Program-made: the position numbers and the translations under genes | NCBI RefSeq assembly: GCF_943736995.1 | Contig: NZ_CALSFT010000002.1 | Coordinates: 868,001-932,000 of the forward strand | Direction: 5' to 3' | From: Sporosarcina sp. Marseille-Q4943 | Lineage (GTDB): Bacteria; Bacillota; Bacilli; Bacillales_A; Planococcaceae | DNA length: 64,000 nt | Shown here: piece after piece, positions 41,408 through 50,882 of the stretch | Position numbering within the stretch: the first letter of the stretch is position 1 | Layout: every line of letters starts with the position of its first letter | The notes under the pieces: generated by a model | What the model saw: the letters and a program-made list of their open reading frames with translations, nothing else | Database searches by the model: none | Told to the model about the DNA's origin: nothing

Positions 41408-41492
41408 TAAGTTAAAATGCACTGAAATAATGTCCATACTAACCGATATAAACAAAAGCACCGCAAATTTGGTTTTAATGGAGGCAACAATT

Positions 41493-42095
41493 TTGCTATT
41501 AATTATCGGAGAACAACATATTGAGTATAAAGAAAAGCTCGCAGTGGAAGAAGTGATTGAACGGATTAATGAGAGCTTGACGGAAGGCTATTATTTCAGC
41601 CATTTTATTGCCGATGGCAAAGAAGTTTACGATGAGCATGAGGAGTATTTGGAGAGCAACTTGAACGATATCAAGGAGCTACAGGTTGTCATTAAGACAG
41701 AGAAGGAATTCATGAATGATGTCCTTCTATCGGCAGAGGAGTATTTGCAACGTGCGATTCCGGAAGTGAACACACTTGTCAATGACTTCAATCGTGTTCC
41801 GACAGGAGAGACGTGGGGCAAGTTTGATATGCTGTTAGGCGGGATGGAATGGCTGAATGATATGCTGAAAGTGGTTTGTACAAGCAAGGAACGCCCATCA
41901 AACTGGGAAACTTACCATCAATTGAAGTCCAACATGCAAGCCGAGTTATCCAAGCTTGGAAAAGCGGTTGAAAAGAAGAACAGCAATCAAATTTCTGCAA
42001 TCATTAAGAATGGTCTGTTGCCGATTTTTGAACAACTGGAAAAGGAATTTGGAGAGACAATCGATTCGGAGTTTATCCGTAGGAATTTAAACTAA
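41493..42095 (+). CDS. Unknown helical protein downstream of hag
   Basis: 200 residues from a TTG at 41493 that has GGAGG 8 bp upstream; an in-frame ATG at 41430 has no ribosome site. Begins MLLIIGEQHIEYKEKLAVEE and is predicted largely helical, acidic, without membrane segments or signal. No family recognised. Probably transcribed together with the preceding fragment; a strong terminator follows. Confidence 0.6.
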   Translation: MLLIIGEQHIEYKEKLAVEEVIERINESLTEGYYFSHFIADGKEVYDEHEEYLESNLNDIKELQVVIKTEKEFMNDVLLSAEEYLQRAIPEVNTLVNDFNRVPTGETWGKFDMLLGGMEWLNDMLKVVCTSKERPSNWETYHQLKSNMQAELSKLGKAVEKKNSNQISAIIKNGLLPIFEQLEKEFGETIDSEFIRRNLN

Positions 42096-42123
42096 TTATA
42101 TAAGCAAGGATAATTCTATAATG

Positions 42124-42185
42124 AAAAAATCAGCTATTCAAAAAAGAGTGTATATCCCACTCGCCTTGGATAGCTGATTTTTTGT
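42124..42185 (+). terminator. Terminator, 14-bp outer stem
   Basis: AAAAAATCAGCTAT (42124-42137) is the exact inverse of ATAGCTGATTTTTT (42170-42183); an inner GAGTG / CACTC stem sits between. It could act in both directions. Confidence 0.85.
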
Positions 42186-42344
42186 TTCTCTAAGGCATTT
42201 CATTACTAAACTGAACTTTAGATATTCCTAACGAAGCTCTGCTTCCTCTCTTAGTTTTTTCTTAGGTACATTTGCTAGATTGCAAGTTGAGTTTATTATG
42301 GTAGTATATAACTATGAAGGAAGTACCGTTTTGGAGGCGGAAGT

Positions 42345-42683
42345 ATGAGAAGAGTATTGTCAGTGTTACTAGGTCTTTTTGGATGCGCTATGGCAATTGG
42401 TTTATCTATATTTGCATTAATTGCTGGAGAGTCGACCGGCATGTTTGTTGCTACGGAGACAGGTAAAATTTCAATATTGTATAGTGGTTTAGCATTAATT
42501 GGTTTCATGATTATTAAATCTAAACCTAAACTAGGTGGTTGGTTAATGATTATAGGAGGAATTGTCATCTTTGGCCAATTTAAAGAACAAAATTTAGGTT
42601 TAATTGCTACTATCCCCTTGCTACTATCGGCGATTATTGGTATGACCGTTAAGTCGAAAAAAAGAGTAATAGTAAAAAGTTGA
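42345..42683 (+). CDS. Small membrane protein, unknown
   Basis: 112 residues, ribosome site TTGGAGG. Four hydrophobic segments (about 4-26, 44-57, 62-77, 84-102) and a basic tail KSKKRVIVKS. No family recognised. Only about 50 bp before the nuclease-toxin candidate gene, so it may belong with it. Confidence 0.6.
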   Translation: MRRVLSVLLGLFGCAMAIGLSIFALIAGESTGMFVATETGKISILYSGLALIGFMIIKSKPKLGGWLMIIGGIVIFGQFKEQNLGLIATIPLLLSAIIGMTVKSKKRVIVKS

Positions 42684-42734
42684 GCAATTAGTAGATGAAT
42701 AGACCTTTAAATATTACTTCTAAGTGGTGAGAAT

Positions 42735-43634
42735 ATGAAAATATTTACTCGTATTGGGCAAGGCGTAAATATGGTCGGCGGCGGCATTGTGAAGACAGGA
42801 GTCCATTTAACGGGAGATTTAATAGGTACAAAGTTTCCAGAGGCGGGGAAGTACATTAAAGAAGTCGGCGATACAGTCGTCCATTCATCGCAGACTGTCA
42901 TTTCTAATGCGGGTCAATTTGCAGACGGGACTGCGACAGGTATTTATGGATTGGTCACAAAAGATGGAGGAAAATCCGAGGAGGGCTGGGAGGATGTAAA
43001 GACAGCGACTTCAAACACGGCTAAAGGGCTTGTAAGCGGTGTCGTGTACACAGGAAAGAGTATAGGACAAACAGTGCAGGGTGCAGTGCAACAAGATCGT
43101 GAAATGGTGATTGACGGCTTGAAGAAGGTTGGAAAGGCTGTTGCTGTCACAACGGCCGGTATCGGAGTCTTGGATATGATGGATAACGGAGTTGCTCAAG
43201 CGGGCGAGTTGCCAATAGATACCCAGAACTCGCATTTAGAGGGAACGGTCCATGAAGTGACCGGTATAGAATTTGATCGACACGTATATTCCACCGAGTC
43301 AAATGGTGTGTACTCGGGCGTGTTCCCAAGATTTGATACGGCGTTTGAAGCAACCTTGCCTGAAGACACATATGGCATGTCCGATGAGACACATATTCGG
43401 ATTGCGAATTTACAGTTATACGAAGCTATTCTGGAAAATCCCTCGCTTGCTAATGAGCTAGGGTTCAATGCTCAGGACATTGAGAAATTGAACACCTCGG
43501 TGACTCCAACAGGATATGACTGGCATCATCACGAGGAACCAGGCAGAATGCAACTGGTTGATGAACAGCAACATAGCCTTACTGGCCATACAGGCGGGCG
43601 GAGTATATGGGGAGGCGGAACTGGAGCCCGATAA
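42735..43634 (+). CDS. WHH-type (HNH/endonuclease VII fold) nuclease toxin candidate
   Basis: 299 residues, ribosome site AAGTGGTGAG. Residues 1-150 are Gly/Val/Thr-rich and amphipathic (GGGIVKTGVHLTGDLIGTKF, GKSIGQTVQGAVQQD). The C terminus carries GYDWHHHEEPGRMQLVDEQQ (about 257-276) then HTGGRSIWGGG, the WHH signature of polymorphic-toxin DNases of the HNH/EndoVII superfamily. No secretion signal or LXG domain is seen. Flanked by two small membrane-protein genes, which could include an immunity partner, though soluble immunity proteins are more usual for this class. Confidence 0.7.
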   Translation: MKIFTRIGQGVNMVGGGIVKTGVHLTGDLIGTKFPEAGKYIKEVGDTVVHSSQTVISNAGQFADGTATGIYGLVTKDGGKSEEGWEDVKTATSNTAKGLVSGVVYTGKSIGQTVQGAVQQDREMVIDGLKKVGKAVAVTTAGIGVLDMMDNGVAQAGELPIDTQNSHLEGTVHEVTGIEFDRHVYSTESNGVYSGVFPRFDTAFEATLPEDTYGMSDETHIRIANLQLYEAILENPSLANELGFNAQDIEKLNTSVTPTGYDWHHHEEPGRMQLVDEQQHSLTGHTGGRSIWGGGTGAR

Positions 43635-43716
43635 TTATTTGTACTAATTAATAATCTTCTTAGATAGAGTTTTACAAGCTGTCTGTAGGAGATTTTGAAA
43701 CTAAGGAGATCCAACT

Positions 43717-44010
43717 GTGAAAAGTATTTTTAGCTATATTTTCAATGGGCCAGAAGATTTGAAACTGAACTTTTTTAAAAGACTGTTTATAGGTTTTAAA
43801 ACCATCCTTTTAATCATCTGCCTGATACTTACATTTACATTAGTGCTTGCTCCAGTAACTATTCCAATAGGTTTGCTGCTCTTCAGGTCACTAACCTACC
43901 AAGGGCAGTTCGTGGGCATAAAAAATATTCTTTTAGGTCTTCTCTTTTTTATCTTATTTCTTTTTTCAATCCCGATTGTTACAAGTGTCATGGGTTCTGC
44001 GCTACATTGA
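43717..44010 (+). CDS. Small membrane protein, unknown
   Basis: 97 residues from a GTG with AAGGAG upstream. Two or three membrane segments (about 24-55 and 70-93); NGPEDLKLNFFKRLFIGFKT precedes the first. Not recognised. It directly follows the nuclease-toxin candidate and is the first choice to test as its partner. Confidence 0.6.
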   Translation: MKSIFSYIFNGPEDLKLNFFKRLFIGFKTILLIICLILTFTLVLAPVTIPIGLLLFRSLTYQGQFVGIKNILLGLLFFILFLFSIPIVTSVMGSALH

Positions 44011-44143
44011 ATCTAAAGGGAACATCCTTCATATGAAGAATGTTTGTATTTTTCTATCGCTACAGAAAAAGAATGTGATTTATAGCTTTATCCTGGACGC
44101 ATAAATGTTATGGATGCTTTGCAAACTTAAAAGGACCCAAACC

Positions 44144-44192
44144 AAAATCAGCTTTCACCCGAGTATAACTCGTCTGAACAGCTGATTTTTAT
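44144..44192 (+). terminator. Terminator before the NhaC gene
   Basis: AAAATCAGCT / AGCTGATTTT with an inner GAGT/ACTC pairing and a T run. Confidence 0.75.
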
Positions 44193-44243
44193 GTTATACT
44201 GGGTTGCTTGTAATTTTTAATACGATGAAGTTGAGGAATGCAT

Positions 44244-45542
44244 ATGTCGAATGAACAATTGAAAAAAGGGAGTCTTTTGGCGTTTTTGCCGCTGATTGTT
44301 TTTGTTGTCTTGTTTATCGGGTCGGGGATTGTGACGAAGGACTTTTATAATATGCCTTTGAACGTGGCGATGCTTATTGCGGCGGCTGTCGCGCTTATGA
44401 TGAATCGGCGGGAGACGTTCAGTAATAAGGTCGATGTTTTTATGAAGCATGCGGGGCATCCGAATATTATTTTAATGGCTGTCATTTTTCTTTTGGCGGG
44501 TGCTTTTGCGGGCGTGGCGAAAGGGATGGGGGCCGTTGAGTCGACGGTCAATTTAGGCTTGTCTTTGCTGCCTGCGAATTTGCTCATTGTCGGCTTGTTT
44601 GTCATCGGCTGTTTCATATCGATTTCGATGGGGACTTCTATGGGTACGATTGTCGCGTTGGCGCCGATTGGTGTGGGGATTGCCGCCCAAACGGACGTCC
44701 CCGTAGCGCTTGCCATGGCAACGGTCATTGGCGGCGCGATGTTCGGAGATAATTTGTCGATGATTTCGGATACGACGATTGCGGCGGTCCGGACGCAGCA
44801 GACAAAAATGAAGGACAAGTTTAAAGTGAATTTCTTTATTGTTCTTCCGGGAGCAATACTAACGATAATTCTCCTCGCTATGTTGACGCATGGCAATTCG
44901 GCTAAACTTACTGGTGAATACCCATTTGAATTCATTAAGATCTTGCCGTATTTGGCTGTGTTAGTAGCGGCATTGCTCGGTGCGCATGTATTGGTCGTAC
45001 TCGTTGGCGGAACGATATTAGCCGGTGTCATTGGACTGCTGGATGGTTCCTACCAGTTGGCGAGCTTCTTGCAGACGGCATCCGAGGGCATTATGTCTAT
45101 GGAGGATTTGGCGATTGTTTCCATTTTGATCGGCGGCATCGTCGGGATTATTCAGCATAATGGAGGCATCGATTACTTATTGCGGGTCATCTCCCGCAAG
45201 ATAAAATCGAAAAAAGGCGCCGAATTCGGCATTGCGGGATTAGTGAGCGCGGCGGATATTGCGACCGCCAATAATACAATCGCAATCATTATTACAGGGC
45301 CGGTCGCGAAGCGCATCGCGGATGAGTATGACATCGATCCCCGCAAATCCGCCAGTTTGCTTGATACGTTTTCTAGCGTCTGGCAAGGCGTCTTGCCGTA
45401 CGGTGTTCAAGTATTGGCGGCGGCTGGATTAGCGGCGATTTCACCGTTAAGTATCATCGTCTATTCGTTCTACCCTGTACTGATGGGGATTTGTTGCGTC
45501 GTTGCGATTTTGATTGGTTACCCTAAGTTTAAAAAAGCATAA
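44244..45542 (+). CDS. NhaC-family Na+/H+ antiporter
   Basis: 432 residues from the ATG at 44244 (GAGGAA upstream; an ATG at 44238 is closer to it). About 11-12 membrane segments. Characteristic NhaC segments: SISMGTSMGTIVALAPIGVG, GAMFGDNLSMISDTTIAAVR, GLVSAADIATANNTIAIIIT. Exchanges cytoplasmic Na+ for H+ (some relatives are amino acid/H+ antiporters). Monocistronic between two terminators. Confidence 0.88.
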   Translation: MSNEQLKKGSLLAFLPLIVFVVLFIGSGIVTKDFYNMPLNVAMLIAAAVALMMNRRETFSNKVDVFMKHAGHPNIILMAVIFLLAGAFAGVAKGMGAVESTVNLGLSLLPANLLIVGLFVIGCFISISMGTSMGTIVALAPIGVGIAAQTDVPVALAMATVIGGAMFGDNLSMISDTTIAAVRTQQTKMKDKFKVNFFIVLPGAILTIILLAMLTHGNSAKLTGEYPFEFIKILPYLAVLVAALLGAHVLVVLVGGTILAGVIGLLDGSYQLASFLQTASEGIMSMEDLAIVSILIGGIVGIIQHNGGIDYLLRVISRKIKSKKGAEFGIAGLVSAADIATANNTIAIIITGPVAKRIADEYDIDPRKSASLLDTFSSVWQGVLPYGVQVLAAAGLAAISPLSIIVYSFYPVLMGICCVVAILIGYPKFKKA

Positions 45543-45545
45543 AAA

Positions 45546-45586
45546 AAAGAAATCCCGCCAGGCACATAGCCTGTAGCGGGATTTTT
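45546..45586. terminator. Bidirectional terminator between nhaC and the chemoreceptor gene
   Basis: AATCCCGC / GCGGGATT with an inner GGC / GCC stem, A run on the left and T run on the right, between convergent genes. Confidence 0.85.
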
Positions 45587-45590
45587 CAAT

Positions 45591-47573
45591 TTACACCTTA
45601 AACTGATCAATTGCCAATTTAAGTTTCTCACTCAATTCCGTAAGCACTTCTGATGCATCCGTAACGGACTGGATTGCCCGAAGCTGCTCATCTGTTGACG
45701 CGCTCACTTCTTCGCATGCGGCAGCGGTTTCTTCGGAAGTGGCTGCCATCGTCTGAATCGTCATTGCTACTTCATCCTTGTGACGGGAAACGTTCTGGAT
45801 CTCGATGGAAATCGATTGGATTGAATCCTGCATTTCCACCATTAACGTGGACAGCTGAGCGAATGTTTCCTCCGTTTCATGGACGACAGTACCTTGTTCA
45901 CGGAAAGTGGCAATCGTTTCATCCATTTGGGTTGTTACAAGCCTAGATTCCTCTTGCAACTGCATGACAGTCTCTTTGACTTCTTCCGTAGCTCGCGCAG
46001 ACATCTCTGCTAGCTTCCGGACTTCTTCAGCAACGACAGCAAAGCCTTTTCCATGTTCGCCTGCGCGTGCCGCTTCGATGCTAGCATTCAGTGCGAGCAA
46101 GTTCGTCTGTGAGGAGATGTCCGTAATCGTCTCCATGACGCCGCCGATCTCCTTTACTTTTTCACCGAGTGTGCTAATGGCATCGTTCATCGATTTCAAG
46201 TTCTCGCCTGATGATGCAAATGTCTGTTGGAGATTGGCCATTTGCGTCTGACCGTTTATGTTCATCTTGCCTGTCTGCTCGGCGATTGTTTTCATTGAAA
46301 CTGCACGTTCCGTAATATCGTTTATCTGCCTGCCCAGTTCATCGGCCTTTTCAGTGACCGTTTCGGCGTCTTCCGCTGATCTGGAAGCACCATGGGCAAT
46401 TTCATTGATCGCATGTGCGACTTCCGAGCTCGATGCACTCGTCTCTTCTGCAACTGCACTCAAGTTTTCCGAGTTTGCCCTGACATTATCGGCGGATTGA
46501 TTGACGACGGAAATGATGCCATGCATATTGGCGATCATCTTGTTGAAATTTTCTCCGAGCTGTCCAATTTCATCTTTCGTGCGGATATCTGATTGTACAG
46601 TCAGATCGCCTTCCGCAACGTCATCCATCAAGCTTCGAAGACGTGCGATCGGCTTCAGCATCCTGCTGATGAGGAAGTACAGGCCAATTCCTACAACAGC
46701 CAGTGTGATGAGTGAAATAATTAAGATGGAAATGAAAAGCTGCCTCGCCATTTCCATAAGGTTATTTTCTTCATACGCAGTGCTGATTTTCCATCCGAAC
46801 TCAGGGATGGTTGAATGGACACTGACCATCTGCTTGCCGTTCTCGTCGTTGAACGTCATATCCCCGGAATCCGAGTCATACATGTCTTTGACATAGGCAA
46901 TCTCCATCAAGTTTTCCCCGCTTTTTGTCGGGTGGGAAATCGCTGTACCGTTTTCATCAAAAAGCATCGAGTATCCATCGTATGGGATATATGTAGAGTT
47001 CAGCATTTCGGTGATCGCCGTCAACTCGATGTCAACTCCGGCTACGCCGAGTAACGTCCCGTTCTTCTTTACCGCAATGGAAGCAGTGATCATGAAGTTG
47101 CCGCTCACTTCATCTATGTAAGGCGATGACCATTGGATGCTGTCCGGTACTGCAGTCGCGTTTTGATACCACTCGCGGCCCGTCGGATCAAATCCTGTCA
47201 AATCCGCAACTGGATAGATGAACGTCTCTTTTGAAGGCAGCGCATAATAGGCTGCTGTTGCATCTGAATATACCTCTAAAAAGTTCTTGAGTCGTTTTAA
47301 CAGCTCCGCTTCATTGACACTTGAACCACTAGTGCCCGTGAAGTCTATAATTTCATCCGAATCGGTCAGCGCATCGATCCCTTTCGAATATTGCGCCAGA
47401 AAGTTTTCGACGGTAAGTCCGATCTGGTTCGAAATGGCGTCACTTGAATCGATGACGCTTTCCAATGAACGCTTTTTCACTTGGCCATTGAGCATGAAGG
47501 CCATGAGTACTGTGCCTACAAAGAATAGTATGAGCGCAGTAAAAATAATTTTTGTTTTAAGCGATTTAGCCAT
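45591..47573 (-). CDS. Methyl-accepting chemotaxis protein with dCache sensor
   Basis: 660 residues. N-terminal membrane segment (about 8-27), extracellular dCache-type domain (about 35-275, with [14 protein letters not shown] and [13 protein letters not shown]), second membrane segment (about 283-305), HAMP ([21 protein letters not shown]) and a signalling domain with the hairpin tip core [20 protein letters not shown]. Binds small ligands, often amino acids, and signals to CheA. A SigD-like promoter precedes it. Confidence 0.92.
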   Translation of the reverse strand: MAKSLKTKIIFTALILFFVGTVLMAFMLNGQVKKRSLESVIDSSDAISNQIGLTVENFLAQYSKGIDALTDSDEIIDFTGTSGSSVNEAELLKRLKNFLEVYSDATAAYYALPSKETFIYPVADLTGFDPTGREWYQNATAVPDSIQWSSPYIDEVSGNFMITASIAVKKNGTLLGVAGVDIELTAITEMLNSTYIPYDGYSMLFDENGTAISHPTKSGENLMEIAYVKDMYDSDSGDMTFNDENGKQMVSVHSTIPEFGWKISTAYEENNLMEMARQLFISILIISLITLAVVGIGLYFLISRMLKPIARLRSLMDDVAEGDLTVQSDIRTKDEIGQLGENFNKMIANMHGIISVVNQSADNVRANSENLSAVAEETSASSSEVAHAINEIAHGASRSAEDAETVTEKADELGRQINDITERAVSMKTIAEQTGKMNINGQTQMANLQQTFASSGENLKSMNDAISTLGEKVKEIGGVMETITDISSQTNLLALNASIEAARAGEHGKGFAVVAEEVRKLAEMSARATEEVKETVMQLQEESRLVTTQMDETIATFREQGTVVHETEETFAQLSTLMVEMQDSIQSISIEIQNVSRHKDEVAMTIQTMAATSEETAAACEEVSASTDEQLRAIQSVTDASEVLTELSEKLKLAIDQFKV

Positions 47574-47613
47574 GCCAAAATTCCTTCCTTAGTGAATTTT
47601 CCATATAAGTTTT

Positions 47614-47640
47614 CTTTCGGCATAATCCGTCGCAATTCAA
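47614..47640 (-). promoter_or_regulatory. SigD-like promoter of the chemoreceptor gene
   Basis: Minus strand: TTGA (47637-47640), 15-bp spacer, GCCGAAAG (47614-47621), compared with TAAA-N15-GCCGATAT. Confidence 0.5.
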
Positions 47641-47733
47641 GTGAGTGGTAGATAACTTTTTGTCGTAACCTATCCGTATACTTCATTCAAAACAGGGGAG
47701 CATAGGGTTGAAAATCGTAAAGGAGGCACACGA

Positions 47734-47916
47734 ATGAATAACTTAACCGAGCTCGAAGTGGAGAATTTGCGCCATTTAATAGGAGAGCATAGTTTAATTA
47801 CGAAAAAGTTGGAGTTTTATGCGCAAAATTGTCAAGATCCGGAATTGCAATCGATCTTCCAGCGAGATGCGCAAGCTGCCAAGGAAAATCAGCAACAACT
47901 ACTGACATTTTTATAG
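47734..47916 (+). CDS. CotF-like spore coat protein, small (YraG-like)
   Basis: 60 residues, ribosome site AAGGAGG. Helical, begins MNNLTELEVENLRHLIGEHS, then KLEFYAQNCQDPELQSIFQRD. It resembles the N-terminal half of CotF-type coat proteins and is followed 12 bp later by a gene for the other half type. The pair is like yraG-yraF. Confidence 0.75.
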   Translation: MNNLTELEVENLRHLIGEHSLITKKLEFYAQNCQDPELQSIFQRDAQAAKENQQQLLTFL

Positions 47917-47928
47917 GAGGTCTTTGAT

Positions 47929-48180
47929 ATGTTTCAGGACAAAGAAATGACGAGCGATTATTTGGCTGGGTTAAATGCAAGTTTGACCACATACGCTAAC
48001 ATGATTGCACAAGCGAATAATTCCGAATTGCGTCAAGCGTTAATCCAGCTTCGAAATCAGGACGAGTCTCGTCAACGAACCATCTATAATTACGCACTTG
48101 GAAAAGGTTATTACAAACCAGCTGCCCCTGCGTCACAGGAAGTAATCCAACAAGTGAAGTCACAGTTGACGCAGGGATAA
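47929..48180 (+). CDS. CotF-family spore coat protein (YraF-like)
   Basis: 83 residues, ribosome site TAGGAGG. DKEMTSDYLAGLNASLTTYA, NSELRQALIQLRNQDE and a GKGYYKPA ending typical of CotF/YraD/YraF proteins. Likely sporulation-expressed and incorporated in the coat; this supports a spore-forming host. Confidence 0.85.
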   Translation: MFQDKEMTSDYLAGLNASLTTYANMIAQANNSELRQALIQLRNQDESRQRTIYNYALGKGYYKPAAPASQEVIQQVKSQLTQG

Positions 48181-48198
48181 CAGCCAATATTTTTTGAC

Positions 48199-48253
48199 AA
48201 ACCGGCATATCGTATCCACTCCTCGAGGTGTGTGCGATATGCCGGTTTTTTTA
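48199..48253 (+). terminator. Terminator after the coat genes
   Basis: AAACCGGCATATCG (48199-48212) is the exact inverse of CGATATGCCGGTTT (48235-48248), followed by TTTTATTT. Confidence 0.92.
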
Positions 48254-48431
48254 TTTGGACAAGTAGTAACGAGGTGATCAATTTTGATGAAAAGTCGAAC
48301 ATTTTCCACCAAGAAATTTCATCTTGACAATCCAAAACCAATAGAATACACTTTTTGAGTAATGTGTTACACTATTTGCGTGAGATACTCATTAGAGTAA
48401 CGTTATTTTAGAAAACCGTGCACCGCAATGT

Positions 48432-48445
48432 GGTACCGGTTACAC
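48432..48445. promoter_or_regulatory. LacI-type operator O1 (imperfect)
   Basis: GGTACCGGTTACAC: right half GGTTACAC identical to the other operators, left half degenerate. It lies about 140 bp before the nupC start. Apart from O1 and O2, the 48254-48575 gap shows nothing I can assign. Confidence 0.5.
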
Positions 48446-48528
48446 ACTGAGGAAGTATTTGGACATAGAGATGAACTTGTCTAAGAAGAAGGAAAAACAA
48501 CAGGTTGCCATATTTTTTTATAGAAAAT

Positions 48529-48543
48529 GTGTAACCGGTTACC
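48529..48543. promoter_or_regulatory. LacI-type operator O2 upstream of nupC
   Basis: TGTGTAACCGGTTACC containing the perfect palindrome GTAACCGGTTAC (48531-48542), about 34 bp before the nupC start. Confidence 0.75.
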
Positions 48544-48575
48544 TATTTTTTCCGAAAACGAGGAGGATATAAGGA

Positions 48576-49808
48576 ATGAGTATATTATGGGGGATATTTG
48601 GATGTGCTGTGATTATTTTTATTGCATATCTTATGTCTGAAAACAGAAAGATTATTAATGTTCGAACGGCGCTCGTTGGATTCTTCTCGCAAGTCCTTTT
48701 AGGATTTATCGTCCTGAAATGGGGAGCAGGAATGGCGGTCGTCGAGTTTGTATCTGACGGTGTCAATAAAGTGATGGGATATGGGATGGAAGGTCTCTCC
48801 TTCGTATTCGGATCTTTAGCAGATAAAAACGGCCCGGTTGGGTCGATATTTGCAATTAATGTACTAACAATTATGGTATTCTTATCTGCTCTGATTTCAC
48901 TTCTATATTATTTTGGAATCATGCAGATGTTTGTAAAAGTGCTCGGTGGATTAATTTCGAAATTCATGAAAACAGGTTATGTAGAATCGACGAATGCGGC
49001 GATGAATATCTTTTTAGGAATGACACAATCCGCTATTTCCGTTAAACCGTATATTAGCCGTATGTCAAGATCGCAAATCTTCGCCATCATGGTAGGTGGA
49101 TTAGCTTCCGTTTCAGGGGCCGTCTTAATCGGGTTGGCTGCAATGGGCATTCCAATCAAGTACTTGCTTTCCGCAGCGATTATGTCCGCACCTGCAGGCT
49201 TAATGCTTGCAAAGCTGATCATTCCTGAAACAGACCCTCTCAATCCGAATGAATGGAAAGAGATGGACGACTACATGGGAGATTCTAAAAAAGACTCCAA
49301 CATTATGGATGTCATTATCAATGGGTCTAGAGAAGGGTTGAACCTCGCTGTCAATGCAGGGATCATCTTGATCTCGATCATCGGGCTTGTGGCGTTGTTG
49401 AACGGTATTTTAGGCGGCGTAGGATCACTCGTTGGATTCCCTGGACTTTCATTTGAAACGATCATGGGGTATATCTTTGCACCGATCGCTCTCATTATCG
49501 GTATTCCTTGGAGCGAAGCACTAGCTGCTGGTAACTTGCTCGGACAAAAGATGATTTTGAATGAATTCGTTGCTTTCACATCGCTTTCAACTATGATGGA
49601 GCAATTCTCCGAAAAATCGATTGCAATTCTTACATTTGCATTGTCTGGATTTGCGAATATCGGATCGATCGGAATCATTCTTGGAATCATGATCGGTGTA
49701 GCGCCAAATCGTAAAAAAGATATTCAATCAATGGCTTTTAAAGCTTTGATTGCGGCAACATTAGCGAACTTGCTAAACGGTGCGATTGTAGGATTGTTCT
49801 TCGTCTAA
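48576..49808 (+). CDS. nupC: NupC-type concentrative nucleoside transporter
   Basis: 410 residues, ribosome site GAGGAGG. CNT family: N-terminal gate segments, GLADKNGPVGSIFAINVLTI-like region, then TNAAMNIFLGMTQSAISVKP (binding-site segment), GGLASVSGAVL, and FVAFTSLSTMMEQFSEKSIA with GFANIGSIGIILG near the C terminus. H+ or Na+-coupled nucleoside import. First gene of a unit with rbsR, rbsK and a nucleoside hydrolase, all linked by GTAACCGGTTAC operators. Confidence 0.9.
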   Translation: MSILWGIFGCAVIIFIAYLMSENRKIINVRTALVGFFSQVLLGFIVLKWGAGMAVVEFVSDGVNKVMGYGMEGLSFVFGSLADKNGPVGSIFAINVLTIMVFLSALISLLYYFGIMQMFVKVLGGLISKFMKTGYVESTNAAMNIFLGMTQSAISVKPYISRMSRSQIFAIMVGGLASVSGAVLIGLAAMGIPIKYLLSAAIMSAPAGLMLAKLIIPETDPLNPNEWKEMDDYMGDSKKDSNIMDVIINGSREGLNLAVNAGIILISIIGLVALLNGILGGVGSLVGFPGLSFETIMGYIFAPIALIIGIPWSEALAAGNLLGQKMILNEFVAFTSLSTMMEQFSEKSIAILTFALSGFANIGSIGIILGIMIGVAPNRKKDIQSMAFKALIAATLANLLNGAIVGLFFV

Positions 49809-49859
49809 TTAATTTAATAGATAATCTTGACTCACAACCCTTTGTCATGCACACTATGT

Positions 49860-49871
49860 GTAACCGGTTAC
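49860..49871. promoter_or_regulatory. LacI-type operator O3 upstream of rbsR
   Basis: GTAACCGGTTAC, identical to O2, 26 bp before the regulator start; implies autoregulation and a separate internal promoter. Confidence 0.8.
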
Positions 49872-49897
49872 CGACAATTACCAATGGAGTGATTGAA

Positions 49898-50872
49898 ATG
49901 GCTTCGATTAGAGATGTCGCAAAACATGCGGGCGTATCTGTTGCAACCGTGTCCCGAGTGTTAAATGACAAAGGGTATGTGAGTGTAGAAACACGGAAGA
50001 AAGTCGAGGCCGCCATCGCGGACCTGAACTATCGACCGAATGAAGTTGCAAGAAGCTTGTTTAATAAGCAATCGAACACGCTCGGATTGATTTTGCCGGA
50101 TATTATGAATCCGTTCTTTCCTGAATTAGCGCGGGCGATTGAAGATACAGCATCCAAACTTGGGTATACTGTGATCCTATGCAATTCTGATGAAGATGAG
50201 GAAAAAGCACAGCGGTACATAGACGTATTGCTTCAAAAATACGTAGATGGCATCATCATCTCCTCGAACACAATACAAGAAAAAACGATTCGTGAACTGA
50301 CGATCCCTGTCGTTTGCATAGACAGGGAGATTAGTAAAGATATCCCGACGATTGTCGTTGATAATAAAGAAGGCGCGAGAATGGCTACCCGTTTTTTAAA
50401 AGAAAAAGGGCGCCGGAAAATTGGTCATATAAGAGGGCCTCTTGAAATCATAAACGCAGAAGAGCGTTGCGAAGGTTATCGAGAAGTCGTGTCAGGGGAA
50501 GAATGGTTTCAAGAAAGTTATATTGTGAATGGACACTATCGTATGGATACGGCAACAGAGGCGACGTTGGAGCTTTTCCGACGGCATCCCGACATTGACG
50601 GGATCTTTGCTGCGAACGATACGATGGCGATCGGTGCGATGAAAGCGGCGTATGAGCACGGATTAAAAGTGCCTGAAGATATTTCAATCATCGGATTTGA
50701 CGGCATCGCTTTAGCAAAAGCTTCAATTCCGGAATTGACGACGATCGAACAGCCTTTGTATGAGTTAGGCCAGAAAGCGGCAAAGATGCTCATTAAGCTC
50801 ATCAAAGGGCAAGATGTAAAAAAGACATTTTATCAGTTTGATGTTCAATTAATAGAAAGAGATTCAACGTAA
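49898..50872 (+). CDS. rbsR: LacI-family repressor (RbsR-like)
   Basis: 324 residues from the ATG at 49898 (TGGAGTG upstream); an ATG at 49847 would span the operator. N-terminal HTH MASIRDVAKHAGVSVATVSRVLNDKGYVS and hinge YRPNEVARSLFNKQSNTLG, then a periplasmic-binding-protein-like effector domain. Next to ribokinase, so ribose or a ribose derivative released from nucleosides is the likely inducer. Confidence 0.88.
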   Translation: MASIRDVAKHAGVSVATVSRVLNDKGYVSVETRKKVEAAIADLNYRPNEVARSLFNKQSNTLGLILPDIMNPFFPELARAIEDTASKLGYTVILCNSDEDEEKAQRYIDVLLQKYVDGIIISSNTIQEKTIRELTIPVVCIDREISKDIPTIVVDNKEGARMATRFLKEKGRRKIGHIRGPLEIINAEERCEGYREVVSGEEWFQESYIVNGHYRMDTATEATLELFRRHPDIDGIFAANDTMAIGAMKAAYEHGLKVPEDISIIGFDGIALAKASIPELTTIEQPLYELGQKAAKMLIKLIKGQDVKKTFYQFDVQLIERDST

Positions 50873-50882
50873 GGTGGGTGAA

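Noticed and set aside
44098..44106. Single CGCATAAAT near 44.1 kb as another phased array
   Set aside because: Only one copy; no second core at 20 bp on either side.
48529..48543. cre site for CcpA before nupC
   Set aside because: It resembles cre, but the exact palindrome recurs before the local LacI-family gene, so a dedicated operator is the simpler explanation.
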